A stretch of DNA of 17,726 bases, from positions 1 to 17,726 of the forward strand of contig DASRHG010000094.1 of NCBI GenBank assembly GCA_035650655.1. The letters run 5' to 3'. The position numbers and the translations under genes are program-made. Shown piece by piece: positions 1 through 9,141 of the stretch; the first letter of the stretch is position 1; each line of letters begins with the position of its first letter. The notes below the pieces were generated by a model, which saw nothing but the letters and a program-made list of their open reading frames with translations, ran no database searches and was not told the DNA's origin. The stretch is from DASRHG01 sp035650655. GTDB taxonomy: Bacteria > Desulfobacterota > Binatia > DP-6.

Positions 1-474
1 GACCGAGTTCTTCGGGACGACGTTGATCCACCCCGGATTGCCCGAGTTGTTCTTCGCGACGTGGTAGGGCCCGCCGCCGCCGACGAGGTCGATCGCCGAC
101 ATGACCGCGCCCGGGCACCCGTTGGTCGGGAAGGTCGGGAAGACCCGGATGTTCAGGCCCTTCACCGACCAGTTGCCGTAGCCGTCGACCGTGATCGGGA
201 AGGGCGTCAGCTGGTACGGGGTGCAGTTGTTCACGCAGGAGCAGAACTTCCAGGGGTTCGTGCTGTCGCCCGGCGCGCCGGGAGCGTACGTCGCCTGCTG
301 GAGCGTCGGGCTCACCACCTGGCCGGGGATGCCCTTGCCGCTCATGCCGACGATGTTGCTCCCGTCGAGCTGGAGCTGCGTGATCCAGGGCGCCGTCGCG
401 GTGTAGATCCGAGCGCTCGGCAGCGCCAGGAAGAGCGCGAGGCCACCCAGCAGGACGAGTCTCATCCGCTTCAT
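1..474 (-). CDS. Secreted protein of unknown function, 5' part only (runs off the left edge)
   Basis: An open frame of 158 codons on the minus strand starts with ATG at 474 and is still open at base 1, so the C-terminus is missing. The N-terminus reads as a signal peptide: basic residues K2, R3 and R5, then a hydrophobic core around residues 7-19. The remainder is rich in Gly, Pro, Asn and Thr, and carries cysteines at about 78, 80, 84 and 120, which suggests an exported, disulfide-bonded protein. A purine-rich GAGGGA lies just upstream of the ATG; a second in-frame ATG at 465 is less likely. I do not recognise a family. The amino-acid pattern and lack of in-frame stops support a real gene. 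Confidence 0.7.
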   Translation of the reverse strand, partial: MKRMRLVLLGGLALFLALPSARIYTATAPWITQLQLDGSNIVGMSGKGIPGQVVSPTLQQATYAPGAPGDSTNPWKFCSCVNNCTPYQLTPFPITVDGYGNWSVKGLNIRVFPTFPTNGCPGAVMSAIDLVGGGGPYHVAKNNSGNPGWINVVPKNSV

Positions 475-475
475 G

Positions 476-490
476 CTCGAGTCCCTCGAG
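476..490. repeat. Two CTCGAG hexamers 3 bp apart just upstream of the secreted-protein start
   Basis: CTCGAG occurs at 476-481 and again at 485-490, between the start codon at 474 and the presumed promoter of the leftmost gene. The pair overlaps the likely ribosome binding site. It may be chance in such GC-rich DNA. The rest of the gap up to 575 shows nothing I can name. Confidence 0.3.
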
Positions 491-575
491 GGCGAGTCGA
501 GATGCTCGGCGGACACGCCCTCTCTGTGTCCGTCACCCTGCCGGGGTTCGAGGGCCGCGAACGGATGTTCGCCGG

Positions 576-1174
576 CTACTTCACTGCTAGGTACCGAGGC
601 GGCGCTCGAGCGCGCTCCCGACGCATGAGCCCGTTCGGCTCCGGGTTCCGGAGCGCGCCGTCGTCGAGCGGGTCGGGGCGGGCGCCCGCCTCCCGCCGTG
701 CGCGGGCCGGGGTCTCGTCGTACGCCGCCGGGCCCTCGGCGAGCCGGCGCAGGTACACGTCGACGCGCGCGTTCACCCGGAGAGCGCCGCCCGCCTTCGC
801 GGCCGCGGTCTTCATCCGCTCGATCTTCGCCGCGAGGAGGTCGGGCGCGCCGGTGCCGTGCTCGACGATCACGCCGACGGCCCCCGCTTCGACGACGCGC
901 GCGGCGAAAGCGCCGGCGGCGTCCGCGTCGGGCGCGTAGCCGGCTTCGACGTCGGCCGACACCGGGACGCCGACGACGCGGACGATCTCGCGGACCGTCG
1001 CGAGGAGCGCCTCGCGCGGGATCGCCTGGCCGTCGGGATAGCCGTGCGACCACGCGACCGCGGCGCTCGAGGTGGCGATCGCCTTCGCGCCCGCGTGCTC
1101 GATGATGCGGGCGCTGCCGGCGTCCCGGCGTTCGGCAGGACGGGGAGGCCGCACGCTCCCGTCCGGCGATTCAC
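576..1174 (-). pseudogene. Decayed isocitrate lyase / phosphoenolpyruvate mutase-family gene (frameshifted, C-terminus lost)
   Basis: The minus-strand frame ending at 576 encodes family hallmarks: DAGSARI, a SADVEAGY segment (usual metal/substrate-site region), GAVGVIVEHG and NARVDVYLR. Members are TIM-barrel C-C or P-C bond lyases of roughly 250-290 residues. The N-terminal motif should read LPNAWDAGSAR. Here LPVLPNA is in a different frame from DAGSARI, and adding one T on the minus strand (an A on plus between 1126 and 1127) rejoins them exactly. After NARVDVYLR the usual barrel end, about 90 residues, is absent and replaced by unrelated sequence. GTG at 1174 is the nearest possible start, but the N-terminus is short. 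The VEHG segment has His where the family usually has Asp. Most likely a pseudogene; an assembly error could explain the single-base shift but not the lost C-terminus. Confidence 0.72.
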
Positions 1175-1291
1175 GGACGCGATCGCCCGCCCGATTCGGC
1201 GAGCGTCGGCGCTCCCCGCGTCACATCGGGTGCAGGAGAGGCGCGCTGGCCCCGTGCGGGTTCCCGTCGCATACTCCCGGCCGGGGCACGG

Positions 1292-2173
1292 ATGCGGATC
1301 GCGACGTGGAACGTCAACTCGCTGAAGGCGCGTCTCGAGAAGGTCATGTGGTGGATCGACCGGGCGCGGCCCGACGTGCTGCTGATGCAGGAGACGAAGC
1401 TCGCCGACGCCGATGCGCCGGTCGACGCGTTCCGCGCCGCCGGATACGCGCTTGCGCACCACGGCGAAGGGCGCTGGAACGGCGTCGCGATCGCCAGCCG
1501 CTGCGAGATCGAGGGGGTGGTGACGCATTTCGGGGCGCCGCTGCGCCCCGCCGCGACGCCGGACGTTCCCGACGACGAGCCGCTCGCCGAGGCGCGCATG
1601 ATCGGCGCGGTGTGCGGCGGCGTTCGGGTCGTGTCCGTGTACGCGCCGAACGGACGCAGCGTGGGCTCGCCGTTCTACCGCGCGAAGCTCGCCTGGTACG
1701 ACCGGCTCGCGTCCTGGCTTGCGGAGAGCGCGGATCCCGCGGAGCCGCTCGTCATCGGCGGAGACTTCAACGTCGCGCCCGAGGACGCGGACGTCTGGGA
1801 TCCGGCGGCGTGCCACGGTGGGACGCACGTCTCCCCGGCCGAGCGGGAGGCGTTCGCGCGGCTCTGCCGGTGGGGCCTGGTCGACGCCTATCGCCGGCAC
1901 CATCCCGAGCCCGGACGCTACACCTGGTGGGACTACCGCGCCGGGAACTTCCACCGGAACGTCGGCATGCGGATCGACCACCTGCTGGTCACGCGCGCAG
2001 TGGCGGAGCGCACGACGTGGGCCGAGATCGATCGGGAGGCGCGCAAGGGCAAGCCCGCGCCCTCGGACCACGCGCCGCTCGTGATCGATCTCGACGGACC
2101 CGGACATCCGTTCGACGCCGGCTGGACGTCCGCCGAACGGCGAATCGCGGCCCGCCGCGCGACGGGCCGATGA
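1292..2173 (+). CDS. xth: Exodeoxyribonuclease III (AP endonuclease, XthA-type)
   Basis: A 293-residue protein of the endonuclease/exonuclease/phosphatase fold, near the usual ExoIII length (about 260-280). It cleaves DNA 5' to abasic sites and removes 3' blocking groups during base excision repair, using Mg2+ in the cytoplasm. Visible active-site elements are WNVNS (N7), QETK (metal-binding E34), VYAPNG (Y117), GGDFNVAP (D158, N160), RIDHLL (D229) and the terminal SDHAP (D259, H260). All catalytic residues are present. Its stop overlaps the next gene's start as ATGA at 2170-2173, so it is translationally coupled to the DNA ligase gene, which fits a repair pair. No strong Shine-Dalgarno precedes the ATG at 1292, but the homology begins exactly there. 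Confidence 0.95.
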   Translation: MRIATWNVNSLKARLEKVMWWIDRARPDVLLMQETKLADADAPVDAFRAAGYALAHHGEGRWNGVAIASRCEIEGVVTHFGAPLRPAATPDVPDDEPLAEARMIGAVCGGVRVVSVYAPNGRSVGSPFYRAKLAWYDRLASWLAESADPAEPLVIGGDFNVAPEDADVWDPAACHGGTHVSPAEREAFARLCRWGLVDAYRRHHPEPGRYTWWDYRAGNFHRNVGMRIDHLLVTRAVAERTTWAEIDREARKGKPAPSDHAPLVIDLDGPGHPFDAGWTSAERRIAARRATGR

Positions 2174-3181
2174 GGGCCGGGCGCGAGACCCCGGCGGGCT
2201 TCCCGATCGAGCCGCCGATCGAGCCGATGCTCGCGCAGCTCGCCGCGGAGCTTCCCGCGGGCGACGGCTGGCTCTTCGAGCCCAAGTGGGACGGCTTCCG
2301 GGCGATCGTGTTCCGCGACCGCGACCGGTTCTACGTCCAGAGCCGCGACGCGCGGCCGCTCGACCGGTACTTCCCCGAGCTGCACGCGGAGCTGCGCGCG
2401 TCGCTGCCCGCCCGGTGCGTCGTCGACGGCGAGATCGTCATCGCAGCCGGGCACGGGCTCGACTTCGACGCGCTCCAGCTGCGTCTCCACCCCGCGGACT
2501 CCCGCGTGCGGAAGCTCGCCGCGGAGACGCCGGCGTCCTTCGTCGCGTTCGATCTGCTCGCGCGCGACGGACGCGACCTGCGCTCGCGCCCGCAGGCGGA
2601 GCGGCGTCGGCTGCTGGAGCAGGCGCTCGCGCGGAGGTCCGGTCGCGTCCATCTCACGCCGTGCACCCGAGAGCGGTCGGTCGCGGAGGACTGGTTCCAC
2701 CGCTTCGAGGGCGCGGGGCTCGACGGCGTGGTCGCGAAGCACGAGAGCACGACGTACCAGCCGGGCAAGCGCGTGATGGTGGAGGTGAAGCACGAGCGCA
2801 CGGCGGACTGCGTGGTGGCCGGCTTTCGCTGGCACAAGAACGGTCCGGGAACGCTCGTCGGCTCGCTGCTGCTCGGCCTCTACGACGGCGCCGGCGTGCT
2901 GCAGCACGTGGGGGTGACCTCGTCGTTCTCGATGGAGGCCCGTCGCCGCCTCGTGCGGGAGCTGGCGCCGCTCGGCGCGAACGCGCTCGCGTCGCATCCC
3001 TGGAGGGAGTGGGCCGGGGCGACCGGTGGCTCGGTCGGCTGCCGGGCGCGCAGAGCCGCTGGAGCGCGGGCAAGGACCTCTCCTGGGAGGCTGCCGGTAC
3101 GATCAGCTGGAGGTCGTGCCGCCCGCCGAGCTGGCCCGGATCTTCGCGGTGCGTGCCGGTCCGCGTCCGCGCGGCCGCTGA
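2170..3181 (+). pseudogene. ATP-dependent DNA ligase (LigC/LigD-type), 3' end disrupted by a frameshift and a deletion
   Basis: The ATG at 2170 overlaps the exonuclease III stop. The first ~275 codons are an intact ligase adenylation domain: EPKWDG with AMP-accepting K39, VDGEIV (86-90), FDLL (127-130), LDGVVAK (184-190) and VEVKHER with K207, then the start of the OB domain. After HPWREWA near 3015 the frame becomes wrong. SRWSAGKDLSWE, the expected continuation, is in the frame one base back, consistent with a one-base loss in the GGGG run near 3016-3020. It then jumps to YDQLEVVPPAELARIF in the third frame, ending at TGA 3179-3181. The ~35-40 residues that normally separate those two motifs are missing. 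As read, translation from 2170 would run to 3297 with a nonsense tail. The OB domain is therefore probably non-functional; adenylation activity alone could survive. Confidence 0.8.
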
Positions 3182-3217
3182 CGCGGCGGCGGCGCTCCGA
3201 TCTCGTCGTCCGACGGC

Positions 3218-3242
3218 GCCCGCGATGCTCATCGTCGCGGGC
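3218..3242. terminator. GC-rich hairpin between convergent genes, possible terminator
   Basis: GCCCGCGA at 3218-3225 pairs perfectly with TCGCGGGC at 3235-3242 around a 9-base loop. It lies in the ~105-bp gap where the ligase (plus) and dnaE2 (minus) converge, the right place for a two-way terminator. There is no T-tract on either side, so it is not a classic intrinsic terminator. Confidence 0.35.
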
Positions 3243-3287
3243 AGGACGGTCACGCGAGGTCGCGGCGCCGGGCGGGGCCGCCACGCC

Positions 3288-6200
3288 TCACCAGTAGTCG
3301 TGCCCGTCGGGGAGCCCGGCCGGTGCCTCGATCCGCCGGAAGCGCGCTGCACGGACGTGCGTCACGCCGTCGACGCGCTCGAGCCGCCCGGCGACCTCGA
3401 GGAGCGGCGAGGTGTTCAGCACGACGCGGACCCGCTCGTAGAGCGCGGGCGTGACGACCGCGCTCGCGGTCCCGGTCTCGTCCTCGAGCGTGAGAAAGCA
3501 GAAGCCCTTCGCCGTCCCCGGCCGCTGACGGACGATCACGTGTCCGGCGACCCGGACGGGCGCGCCGTGCGGGACGCGGTCGAGGTCGCGCGCGGCGAGG
3601 ACGCCCTGCGCCGCGAGGGTGTCGCGGAGATGGGCCATCACGTGCGGGCCGGGCGTCAGCGTCGTCGCCGCGTAGTCGGCGGCCGTCTCCTCGTACGGCG
3701 TCATCGGCGGGAGCGGCGCCGCCGCGCGCGCCGGCCGGACGCGGGCGAGGAGGCTCGAAGGATCGCGTTCGGCGGCCGCCGCCTGCCAGAGCGCCTCGCG
3801 CCGCCCGAGCCCGAGCGACGCGAACGCGCCCGCGTGCGCGAGCGCCTCGACCTCGTTCGTCCGGAGCCGTCCCGCCTGCGCGGCCTCCGCGACCGACGCG
3901 AACGGCCGCGCGGCGACGAGCCGCCGGCCCGCCTCCTCGCGGAGCCCCGCGACGTAGCGGAGGCCGAGACGGAGCGCCCGTCCCCGGTCCTCGAGCGTGC
4001 ACGGCCAGTCGGAGTGCGCGACGTCGATCGGCCGCACCTCGACGCCGTGGCGCTGCGCGTCCTTCACGACCGTCGCCGGGTGGTAGAAGCCCATCGGCCA
4101 GCAGTTGAGGAGCGCGCACGTGAACGCCGCGGGGTGGTGCGCCTTCAGGTACGCGGAGGCGTAGGCGAGGAGCGCGAAGCTCGCCGCGTGCGACTCCGGG
4201 AACCCGTACAGCGCGAACGACGTGATGCCCTGGACGATCTCCTCCTGCGCGGCGGGCGGGATGCCATGCGCCGTCATGCCGTCGCGGAGCCGCCGCTCGA
4301 TCGCCCGCATGCGCTCGACCGAGCGCTTGAAGCCCATCGCGCGGCGAAGCTCCTCGGCCTCGCCGCCCGTGAAGCCGGCGGCGGTCATCGCGATCCGGAG
4401 GAGCTGCTCCTGGAAGAGCGGCACGCCGAGCGTGCGCGCGAGGATCGGCTCGAGCGACGGGTGCGGGTAGGTGACCGGCTCGCGGCCGGCGCGGCGGCGG
4501 AGATACGGGTTCACCATCTTTCCGACGATGGGGCCGGGCCGGATGATCGCGACCTCGACGACGAGGTCGTAGAAGCGCTCCGGGCGCATGCGCGGGAGCG
4601 TCGCCATCTGCGCGCGGCTCTCCACCTGGAAGACGCCGATCGTGTCGGCGCGGCGGAGCATGTCGTAGACGGCGGGGTCGTCGGGCGGGAGCTTCGCGAG
4701 GTCGAGCTCGACGCCCTCGTGCGCGCGGACGAGCGGGATCGCCTCCTCGAGCGCGGCCATCATGCCGAGGCCGAGGAGGTCGACCTTGATGAGCCCCAGG
4801 TCCGCGCAGTCGTCCTTGTCCCACTGGATGACGGTGCGCCCCGGCATCGCCGCCGGCTCGAGCGGCACGACGTCGTCGAGCCGCCCCGCCGCGATCACCA
4901 TGCCGCCCGTGTGCTGCCCGACGTGGCGCGGGAGGCCCTGCATCTGCTGCACGAGGTCCACGAGGAGCGCGATGCGCGGCGCGCCGGGGTCGACGCCGCC
5001 GTTCCGGAGCTGCGCCGCGAGCTCGTCGTGCCCGTCGTGCCAGCCGTGGGCGCGGAGCAGCTTCGCCAGGCGGTCCACCTGGTCGAGCGAGAGGCCGAGC
5101 GCCTTCCCCGCTTCGCGGACGGCGCTCCGCGTGCGGTAGCTGATGACGGTCGCCGTCATGCCGGCGCCGCGCGCGCCGTAGCGGCGGTAGACGTACTGGA
5201 TCACCTCCTCCCGGTGGTCGCCCGACGGCAGGTCGAGGTCGATGTCGGGCCACTCGCCGCGCTCCTCGGAGAGGAAGCGCTCGAAGAGGAGCTCCATGCC
5301 GACGGCGTCGACCGCGGTGATGCCGAGCGCGTAGCAGACGGCGCTGTTCGCCGCCGAGCCGCGGCCCTGGCAGAGGAAGCCGCGCTCGCGGCAGAAGCGG
5401 ACGATGTCCCAGACGATCAGGAAGTAGCCGGCGAGGTCGAGCTTCTCGATGACGGCGAGCTCGTGCTCGAGCTGGCGGCGGACCTTCGCCGAGAGGGGCG
5501 CGCCCCAGCGCTCGCGCGCGCCGCGCTCGGCGAGCGCGCGGAGGTGGCCGATCGGCGTCGCGCCGGGCGGGAGCGGGAACTCCGGGAAGCGGTAGCCGAG
5601 GTCAGCCAGCGTGAAGGCGCAGCGCTCGGCGATCCGCCGGCTCTCGCGGATCCACGCCGGGCGGTCGGCGAAGAGCGCCGCCATCTCGGCCGGCGTCTTC
5701 AGATGGCGCTCGGCGTTCGCGAGGAGACGGCGGCCGGCCGTGTCGAGCGTCGTCTTCCCGCGGATGCAGGTGAGGACGTCGAGGAGCGCGCGGCCGTTCG
5801 GGCGCGCGTGACGGACGTCGTTCGTCGCGACGACGGGGACCCGGCAGGCGCCGGCGAGGTCGACCAGGCGACGGGCGAGGCGCTCGCCCGCGCGCTCGGC
5901 GTGGCGGTGGACGTCGACGGCCAGGCGCGGTCCGAAGATGCCGCGCAGGCGGTCGAGGTTCCCGGCCGCGGCGGCGGGCTCCGCGAGCGGCCCGTCGGCG
6001 CCGCCCGCGAGACAGAAGAGGCCGGCCGCGTGCTCCTCCACCTCCGCCCAGGCCGCCTCCGCCGCGCCCTTCGGCCGCCCCGCCGCCGCGGCCGTGAGGA
6101 GCCGGCAGAGGTTCCGGTGGCCCGTCCGATCCTCGACGAGGAGGTGGAGGCGCCCCGCGCCCGCGACCGGCACTTGGGCCCCGACGAGCGCGCGGACCCC

Positions 6201-6374
6201 GGCGCGTTTCGCCGCCTGGAAGAAGCGCGGCGCGCCGTAGACGCCGCGGACGTCGGCGAGCGCGAGCGCGTCGTAGCCGAGGGCGGCCGCGTGCTCGGCC
6301 AGGTCCTCGGGGAGCGACGCGCCCTCGAGGAAGCTGAACGCGCTCCGGCAGCGCAGCTCGACGTAGTCGCTCAT
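3288..6374 (-). CDS. dnaE2: Error-prone DNA polymerase III alpha subunit DnaE2 (ImuC)
   Basis: A 1028-residue C-family polymerase; the length fits DnaE2 rather than replicative DnaE1 (about 1150-1200). It is the catalytic subunit of the ImuA-ImuB-DnaE2 mutasome that copies damaged DNA and causes induced mutation. Visible order: N-terminal PHP domain starting ELRCRSAFSFLEGAS (HC/RS pattern typical of DnaE2, metal-ligand His partly lost), GRGSAANS at about 337-344, catalytic PDIDLDL with D379 and D381, third catalytic Asp D532 in IKVDLLGLG, helix-hairpin-helix region, and a C-terminal OB fold from about 940 (VAGHVIVRQRPGTAKG). The protein ends HDYW. ATG at 6374 is used, with only 47 bp to the divergent P450 start and no clear Shine-Dalgarno. 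imuA and imuB lie on the same strand upstream, but a P450 gene on the other strand separates them from dnaE2. Confidence 0.97.
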   Translation of the reverse strand: MSDYVELRCRSAFSFLEGASLPEDLAEHAAALGYDALALADVRGVYGAPRFFQAAKRAGVRALVGAQVPVAGAGRLHLLVEDRTGHRNLCRLLTAAAAGRPKGAAEAAWAEVEEHAAGLFCLAGGADGPLAEPAAAAGNLDRLRGIFGPRLAVDVHRHAERAGERLARRLVDLAGACRVPVVATNDVRHARPNGRALLDVLTCIRGKTTLDTAGRRLLANAERHLKTPAEMAALFADRPAWIRESRRIAERCAFTLADLGYRFPEFPLPPGATPIGHLRALAERGARERWGAPLSAKVRRQLEHELAVIEKLDLAGYFLIVWDIVRFCRERGFLCQGRGSAANSAVCYALGITAVDAVGMELLFERFLSEERGEWPDIDLDLPSGDHREEVIQYVYRRYGARGAGMTATVISYRTRSAVREAGKALGLSLDQVDRLAKLLRAHGWHDGHDELAAQLRNGGVDPGAPRIALLVDLVQQMQGLPRHVGQHTGGMVIAAGRLDDVVPLEPAAMPGRTVIQWDKDDCADLGLIKVDLLGLGMMAALEEAIPLVRAHEGVELDLAKLPPDDPAVYDMLRRADTIGVFQVESRAQMATLPRMRPERFYDLVVEVAIIRPGPIVGKMVNPYLRRRAGREPVTYPHPSLEPILARTLGVPLFQEQLLRIAMTAAGFTGGEAEELRRAMGFKRSVERMRAIERRLRDGMTAHGIPPAAQEEIVQGITSFALYGFPESHAASFALLAYASAYLKAHHPAAFTCALLNCWPMGFYHPATVVKDAQRHGVEVRPIDVAHSDWPCTLEDRGRALRLGLRYVAGLREEAGRRLVAARPFASVAEAAQAGRLRTNEVEALAHAGAFASLGLGRREALWQAAAAERDPSSLLARVRPARAAAPLPPMTPYEETAADYAATTLTPGPHVMAHLRDTLAAQGVLAARDLDRVPHGAPVRVAGHVIVRQRPGTAKGFCFLTLEDETGTASAVVTPALYERVRVVLNTSPLLEVAGRLERVDGVTHVRAARFRRIEAPAGLPDGHDYW

Positions 6375-6421
6375 GCCCGGAAACTCTCGACGCCGCCCGC
6401 CGACGGTGTCATGGTCCGCCC

Positions 6422-7648
6422 ATGGCGACGCTCGACGTCAACCTGAAGGACCCGCTCCTCTTCGAGCGCGGCGTTCCGCACGAGCTCTTCGCGCGGCTCC
6501 GGCGTGAGGCGCCCGTCTACTGGAACCCCGAGCCCGAGCCGTGGGAGCCCGGCTTCTGGGCGCTCACCAAGTACGACGACGTGTCGATGGTGTCGCGCAA
6601 CCCGCAGCTCTTCTCCTCCGCGCGCGGCGGGCACCAGATCAGCTATCCGCCGGGCGTCGAGTTCAACCAGGCGACGTCGGCGATCGTCAGCAACATGATC
6701 GGAATGGATCCGCCGCAGCACAACGTCTACCGGAAGCTCGTCGCGAGCTTCTTCACGCCCGCGGCGGTGAAGAAGATGGAGCCGGAGATCCACGACATCG
6801 TGACGCGCACGCTCGACCGCGTAACGCCGCTCGGCGCGTGCGAGTTCGTCGAATCGGTCGCCGCCGAGGTCCCCCTCGTCGTCCTCTGCAATCTCCTCGG
6901 CGTGCCGCAGGCCGATCGGAAGCGCGTCTTCGACTGGACGAACACGCTGACGGACTTCTCGATCCCGCCCGAGGCGCAGATCCCCGTCTTCGGCGAGCTT
7001 TTCGCGTACGGCCAGGCGCTCGCCGAGGAGCGGCGCCGGCACCCGCGCGGCGATCTCATGAGCGTCATGGCGACGGGCGAGGTCGACGGCGAGAAGATCG
7101 AGGACCAGCGCCTCCTCGACGGCTTCTTCCTCCTCCTCGTCATCGCCGGGAACGAGACGACGCGGAACACGATCTCGGGCGGTCTCCTGGCACTCATCGA
7201 GCACCCGGCCGAGCGCCGGCTCCTGCTCGACGACCCGCGGCTCATCCCGACCGCCGTCGAGGAGATGCTCCGCTGGGTGTCGCCGGTCGTCCACTTCCGC
7301 CGCACCGCGACCGCCGACACGGAGATCCGCGGCCAGCGCATCCGGGAGGGCGACAAGGTCGTCATGTGGTACCCGGCCGCGAACTGCGACGAGGACGTGT
7401 TCGCGGATCCCGACCGCTTCGACGTCCGCCGGAAGCCGAACGACCACCTCGCGTTCGGCGAGGGACAGCATTTCTGCCTCGGCGCGTGGCTCGCGCGGCT
7501 CGAGCTGCGCGTCGTGTTCGAGGAGGTGCTCCGCATGCCCGACATGGAGCTCGCCGGCCGGACGGCGCGCATCCGGTCGTACTTCCTCTCGGGGTTGACG
7601 ACGATGCCCGTTCGCTTCACGCCGACGCCCGCCGTGCATCAGTCGTAG
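6422..7648 (+). CDS. Cytochrome P450 monooxygenase
   Basis: A soluble bacterial-type P450 of 408 residues that would hydroxylate an organic substrate using O2 and electrons from a ferredoxin/reductase pair (none is in the window). Visible motifs: I-helix AGNETT at 242-247, ExxR E281-R284 (EMLR), and the heme loop FGEGQHFCLG at 345-354 with thiolate ligand C352. The MDPPQHNVYRKLV stretch and overall pattern resemble the CYP124/CYP125/CYP142-like steroid or fatty-acyl oxidising P450s of actinobacteria, but substrate cannot be assigned. No clear Shine-Dalgarno precedes ATG 6422. The gene lies between imuB and dnaE2 on the opposite strand and its last 10 bp overlap the 3' end of imuB, so it may affect cassette transcription. 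Confidence 0.95.
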   Translation: MATLDVNLKDPLLFERGVPHELFARLRREAPVYWNPEPEPWEPGFWALTKYDDVSMVSRNPQLFSSARGGHQISYPPGVEFNQATSAIVSNMIGMDPPQHNVYRKLVASFFTPAAVKKMEPEIHDIVTRTLDRVTPLGACEFVESVAAEVPLVVLCNLLGVPQADRKRVFDWTNTLTDFSIPPEAQIPVFGELFAYGQALAEERRRHPRGDLMSVMATGEVDGEKIEDQRLLDGFFLLLVIAGNETTRNTISGGLLALIEHPAERRLLLDDPRLIPTAVEEMLRWVSPVVHFRRTATADTEIRGQRIREGDKVVMWYPAANCDEDVFADPDRFDVRRKPNDHLAFGEGQHFCLGAWLARLELRVVFEEVLRMPDMELAGRTARIRSYFLSGLTTMPVRFTPTPAVHQS

Positions 7649-9126
7649 ACTCCGTCGGCAAGCCACCGGCCCGCGCCGCCGAGCTCGCGGTAGCAGCGGT
7701 AGATGCCGCCGTCGGACAGCTCGAGGTCCCAGTAGTCGCGCGCGAGCGGCGCGTCGCTCCACCACTCGCCGACGACGCGCCAGGGCCCCGCCGCGTGGAC
7801 GACGCGCCCCGCGAAGCCGGGGCCGCGCACGAACGCCGGCACGTCCCGGTCCGCGAACACCTCGACCGGCCGCGGCGGCCGGAGCGCGCGGATGACGAGC
7901 GGGCAGACGGCGCCCGCCGGCGGCGGCGCGGGCGGGGCGGGCGGCGGCACGGCGAACGGTGCGACGGCGGCCGCGCCGGGCCGGTGCGTGTCGACGACGA
8001 CGGGCGCGCCGACGCGCTCCGGGCCGCAGAGCGCCGCCAGCTGCGCGAGCGTCGTCGCCAGGCGCTCGGGCGCGGGGCCGGGCGGCGTGAAGAGGCCGAG
8101 CTGCATCGCGCGGACGCGATCGGGGACGACCGTGAGCGCCACGCGCTCGACGGCGGCGCGCGGCGGCCGCGCTTCGAGCGCGCTGCGGAGACAGGTGAGG
8201 ATCGTCTTCGCGTCGCGCGTCGGCGCGGCGAGGACGACCTCGCGCGCATCGCGGCTGCCGTCGTCGAGCCCGAGCCCGACGCCGAGCCGGGCGCCACCGA
8301 CGCCGGCGAGACCGAGCCGCGCGAGCGCGCGCTCGACGAGGCCGCGGAGCACGAAGAGGAGCGGCTCGAGCGTGTCGAGCGCGTACTCGAGCGCGCACGC
8401 CTCCTCGACCGCCGCCTCGAGCGCCCGCGGCGCGAGCGGCCGCGCGTCCTCGCCGCGCGCCGCGCGGACGAGCGCGGCGCCGGCGGCGCCGAGCCGCGTC
8501 CCCACCTCGGCCTCCGGGAGCCGGGCGAGGTCGCCGAGCCGGTGGATGCCCCAGCGCGCGAGCGTCGCGGCGACGTCGGGCGGCGCGTCGAGGCAGGCGA
8601 GCGGGAGCGCGGCGAGGAAGCCGCGCTCCGTCCCCGCCGGCACGACCTCGGCGCCGTCGCCGTGAACGGCCGCGAGCCGCGCGACGGTCATGCTCGCGCC
8701 GACGCCGACGCGCGCCGCGAGCCCGACGCGCGCCGCGCGTGCGACGAGCGCCGCCGCGAGCCCGGCCTCGCTGCCGACGAGGTGCACCGCGCCCGACGCG
8801 TCGAGGAAGACGGTCCCGTCGGGCATCGGCTCGACGCGACTCGCGAGCGAGGCGGCGACCTCCGCGAGCGCGCCCGCGGCGGAGCGCTCGGCCGCGGCGT
8901 CGCGGAGCCGGACGACGAGCGCCGCCTCCGCGGCGCGCGCCTGCGCGACGGTGTGCCGGCCGGGACGGATGCCGCGCGCGCGGGCCGCCGGAGAAGCGGC
9001 GACGACGGGTGCGTGCGCGCCGTCCCGCTCGGTCAGGACGAGCGGGAGGCCGGCGAGGCCCGGGTCCGCGCGGCAGGCGGCCGCGACGGGAAGATCGGGA
9101 ACGAAGAGACAGGCGATGCGCGGCAC
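7639..9126 (-). CDS. imuB: ImuB: catalytically inactive Y-family DNA polymerase-like mutasome subunit
   Basis: A 495-residue protein with DinB-like palm/fingers start (ACLFVPDLPVAAACRADP) and little-finger region, followed by a Pro/Ala-rich linker (about 395-410) and a C-terminal segment ending in DYWDLELSDGGIYRCYRELGG, typical of ImuB. The usual Y-family catalytic Asp-Glu of the SxDE motif is missing: the segment reads FLDASGAVHL (107-116), so no polymerase activity is expected. ImuB links DnaE2 and ImuA and binds the beta clamp; I did not see an unambiguous clamp motif, though QLGLFTP near 345-351 is a good candidate. imuA lies 15 bp upstream, making a two-gene operon. The stop overlaps the convergent P450 gene. 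Confidence 0.93.
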   Translation of the reverse strand: MPRIACLFVPDLPVAAACRADPGLAGLPLVLTERDGAHAPVVAASPAARARGIRPGRHTVAQARAAEAALVVRLRDAAAERSAAGALAEVAASLASRVEPMPDGTVFLDASGAVHLVGSEAGLAAALVARAARVGLAARVGVGASMTVARLAAVHGDGAEVVPAGTERGFLAALPLACLDAPPDVAATLARWGIHRLGDLARLPEAEVGTRLGAAGAALVRAARGEDARPLAPRALEAAVEEACALEYALDTLEPLLFVLRGLVERALARLGLAGVGGARLGVGLGLDDGSRDAREVVLAAPTRDAKTILTCLRSALEARPPRAAVERVALTVVPDRVRAMQLGLFTPPGPAPERLATTLAQLAALCGPERVGAPVVVDTHRPGAAAVAPFAVPPPAPPAPPPAGAVCPLVIRALRPPRPVEVFADRDVPAFVRGPGFAGRVVHAAGPWRVVGEWWSDAPLARDYWDLELSDGGIYRCYRELGGAGRWLADGVYD

Positions 9127-9141
9127 GATGCGACTCCCGGC

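Noticed and set aside
2286..6446. Open frame of 1386 codons on the plus strand opposite dnaE2
   Set aside because: No protein motifs, Arg/Ala/Glu-rich composition, and it lies wholly antisense to a recognised gene. GC-rich third positions produce such shadow frames.
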